From contig JALNVJ010000077.1 of NCBI GenBank assembly GCA_023227645.1, positions 1 through 6,999 on the forward strand: a stretch of 6,999 bases of DNA. The letters are read 5' to 3'. Origin of the DNA: Bacteroidales bacterium. GTDB taxonomy: Bacteria; Bacteroidota; Bacteroidia; Bacteroidales; P3. Positions 6,932-6,999 of this stretch are shown here, one piece after another (within the stretch, counting starts at the first letter, position 1; each line of letters starts with the position of its first letter). The position numbers were made by a program, and so were the translations under genes. Under the pieces are notes generated by a model. It searched no databases. It was not told the DNA's origin and worked only from the letters and a program-made list of their open reading frames with translations.

Positions 6932-6999
6932 TTGTAGGAAAATAGATTTAATCTAATTGAATTTATATTAAGGAAAAAAACTTTTTTATTAAGGAAAAA
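6859..6999 (+). repeat. 11-bp sequence TTAAGGAAAAA, three copies
   Basis: TTAAGGAAAAA occurs at 6859-6869, 6968-6978 and 6989-6999. The last two copies extend to a 13-bp match (TATTAAGGAAAAA, 6966-6978 and 6987-6999) at a 21-bp period, and the third copy ends exactly at the window edge. It may be the start of a short tandem array, or chance in A-rich sequence. Confidence 0.4.

Larger units (their letters stand above)
6597..6999. other. Right-edge region without a convincing gene
   Basis: About 400 bp of AT-rich DNA after dsbD. It holds a good rightward promoter (6703-6733), a weak AT-rich hairpin plus T-run (6693-6720), and a small frame ATG ATG at 6744 to TAA at 6827 (27 codons: MMGLTILQIL...), which starts almost at the predicted transcript start. 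It also holds an overlapping frame that looks protein-like but lacks a start and has stops (6689-6931), and an 11-bp sequence repeated three times. No tRNA, no other RNA gene and no intact long frame is seen on either strand. Confidence 0.6.

Noticed and set aside
1..6999. CRISPR array, IS element, tRNA, rRNA, toxin-antitoxin or defence genes
   Set aside because: No regular spacer-repeat pattern, no terminal inverted repeats with transposase, no tRNA-like cloverleaf and no related protein motif was seen.

Overview
The window is ordinary chromosomal DNA of a low-GC member of the Bacteroidota. Four lines of evidence agree: (i) several promoters of the Bacteroidota type, with a TAnnTTTG -7 box and a TTG-like -33 box, lie at the right distance from gene starts; (ii) the starts have A-rich leaders rather than clear Shine-Dalgarno sequences; (iii) the ExbB-type protein carries a signal peptide and the LspA is enlarged, both of which I recall as Bacteroidota forms; (iv) exported proteins are cut just before a Gln (VLA|Q, SFA|Q, VFS|Q). 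I cannot name a genus.

Left half (1-2984), minus strand. A TraR/DksA-family regulator, lspA (lipoprotein signal peptidase) and a CNNM/HlyC-CorC membrane protein form a tight operon: regulator and lspA overlap as ATGA, and lspA and the CNNM gene are 2 nt apart. A promoter at 3035-3066 drives it. Downstream is the first part of an ExbB/TolQ/MotA-type proton-channel gene with its own promoter (583-614); it runs off the left edge.

Right half (3180-6596), plus strand. An EnvC-like murein hydrolase activator (coiled coil plus a LytM domain without metal ligands) starts at ATG 3237 from its own promoter. dsbD follows after 45 bp and encodes a three-part transmembrane thiol reductase with exactly three cysteine pairs. 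Both proteins act at or across the inner membrane and in the periplasm.

Right edge (6597-6999). No convincing gene. A good promoter faces right (6703-6733). Downstream are a possible decayed reading frame and a short 11-bp direct repeat present three times.

The common theme is the cell envelope: lipoprotein maturation, energised outer-membrane transport, peptidoglycan remodelling and periplasmic thiol supply. I found no sign of a defence system, CRISPR array, mobile element or clearly new system. The points most worth checking are the unexplained transcript at the right edge, the nearly cysteine-free DksA zinc finger and the inactive-looking LytM domain.
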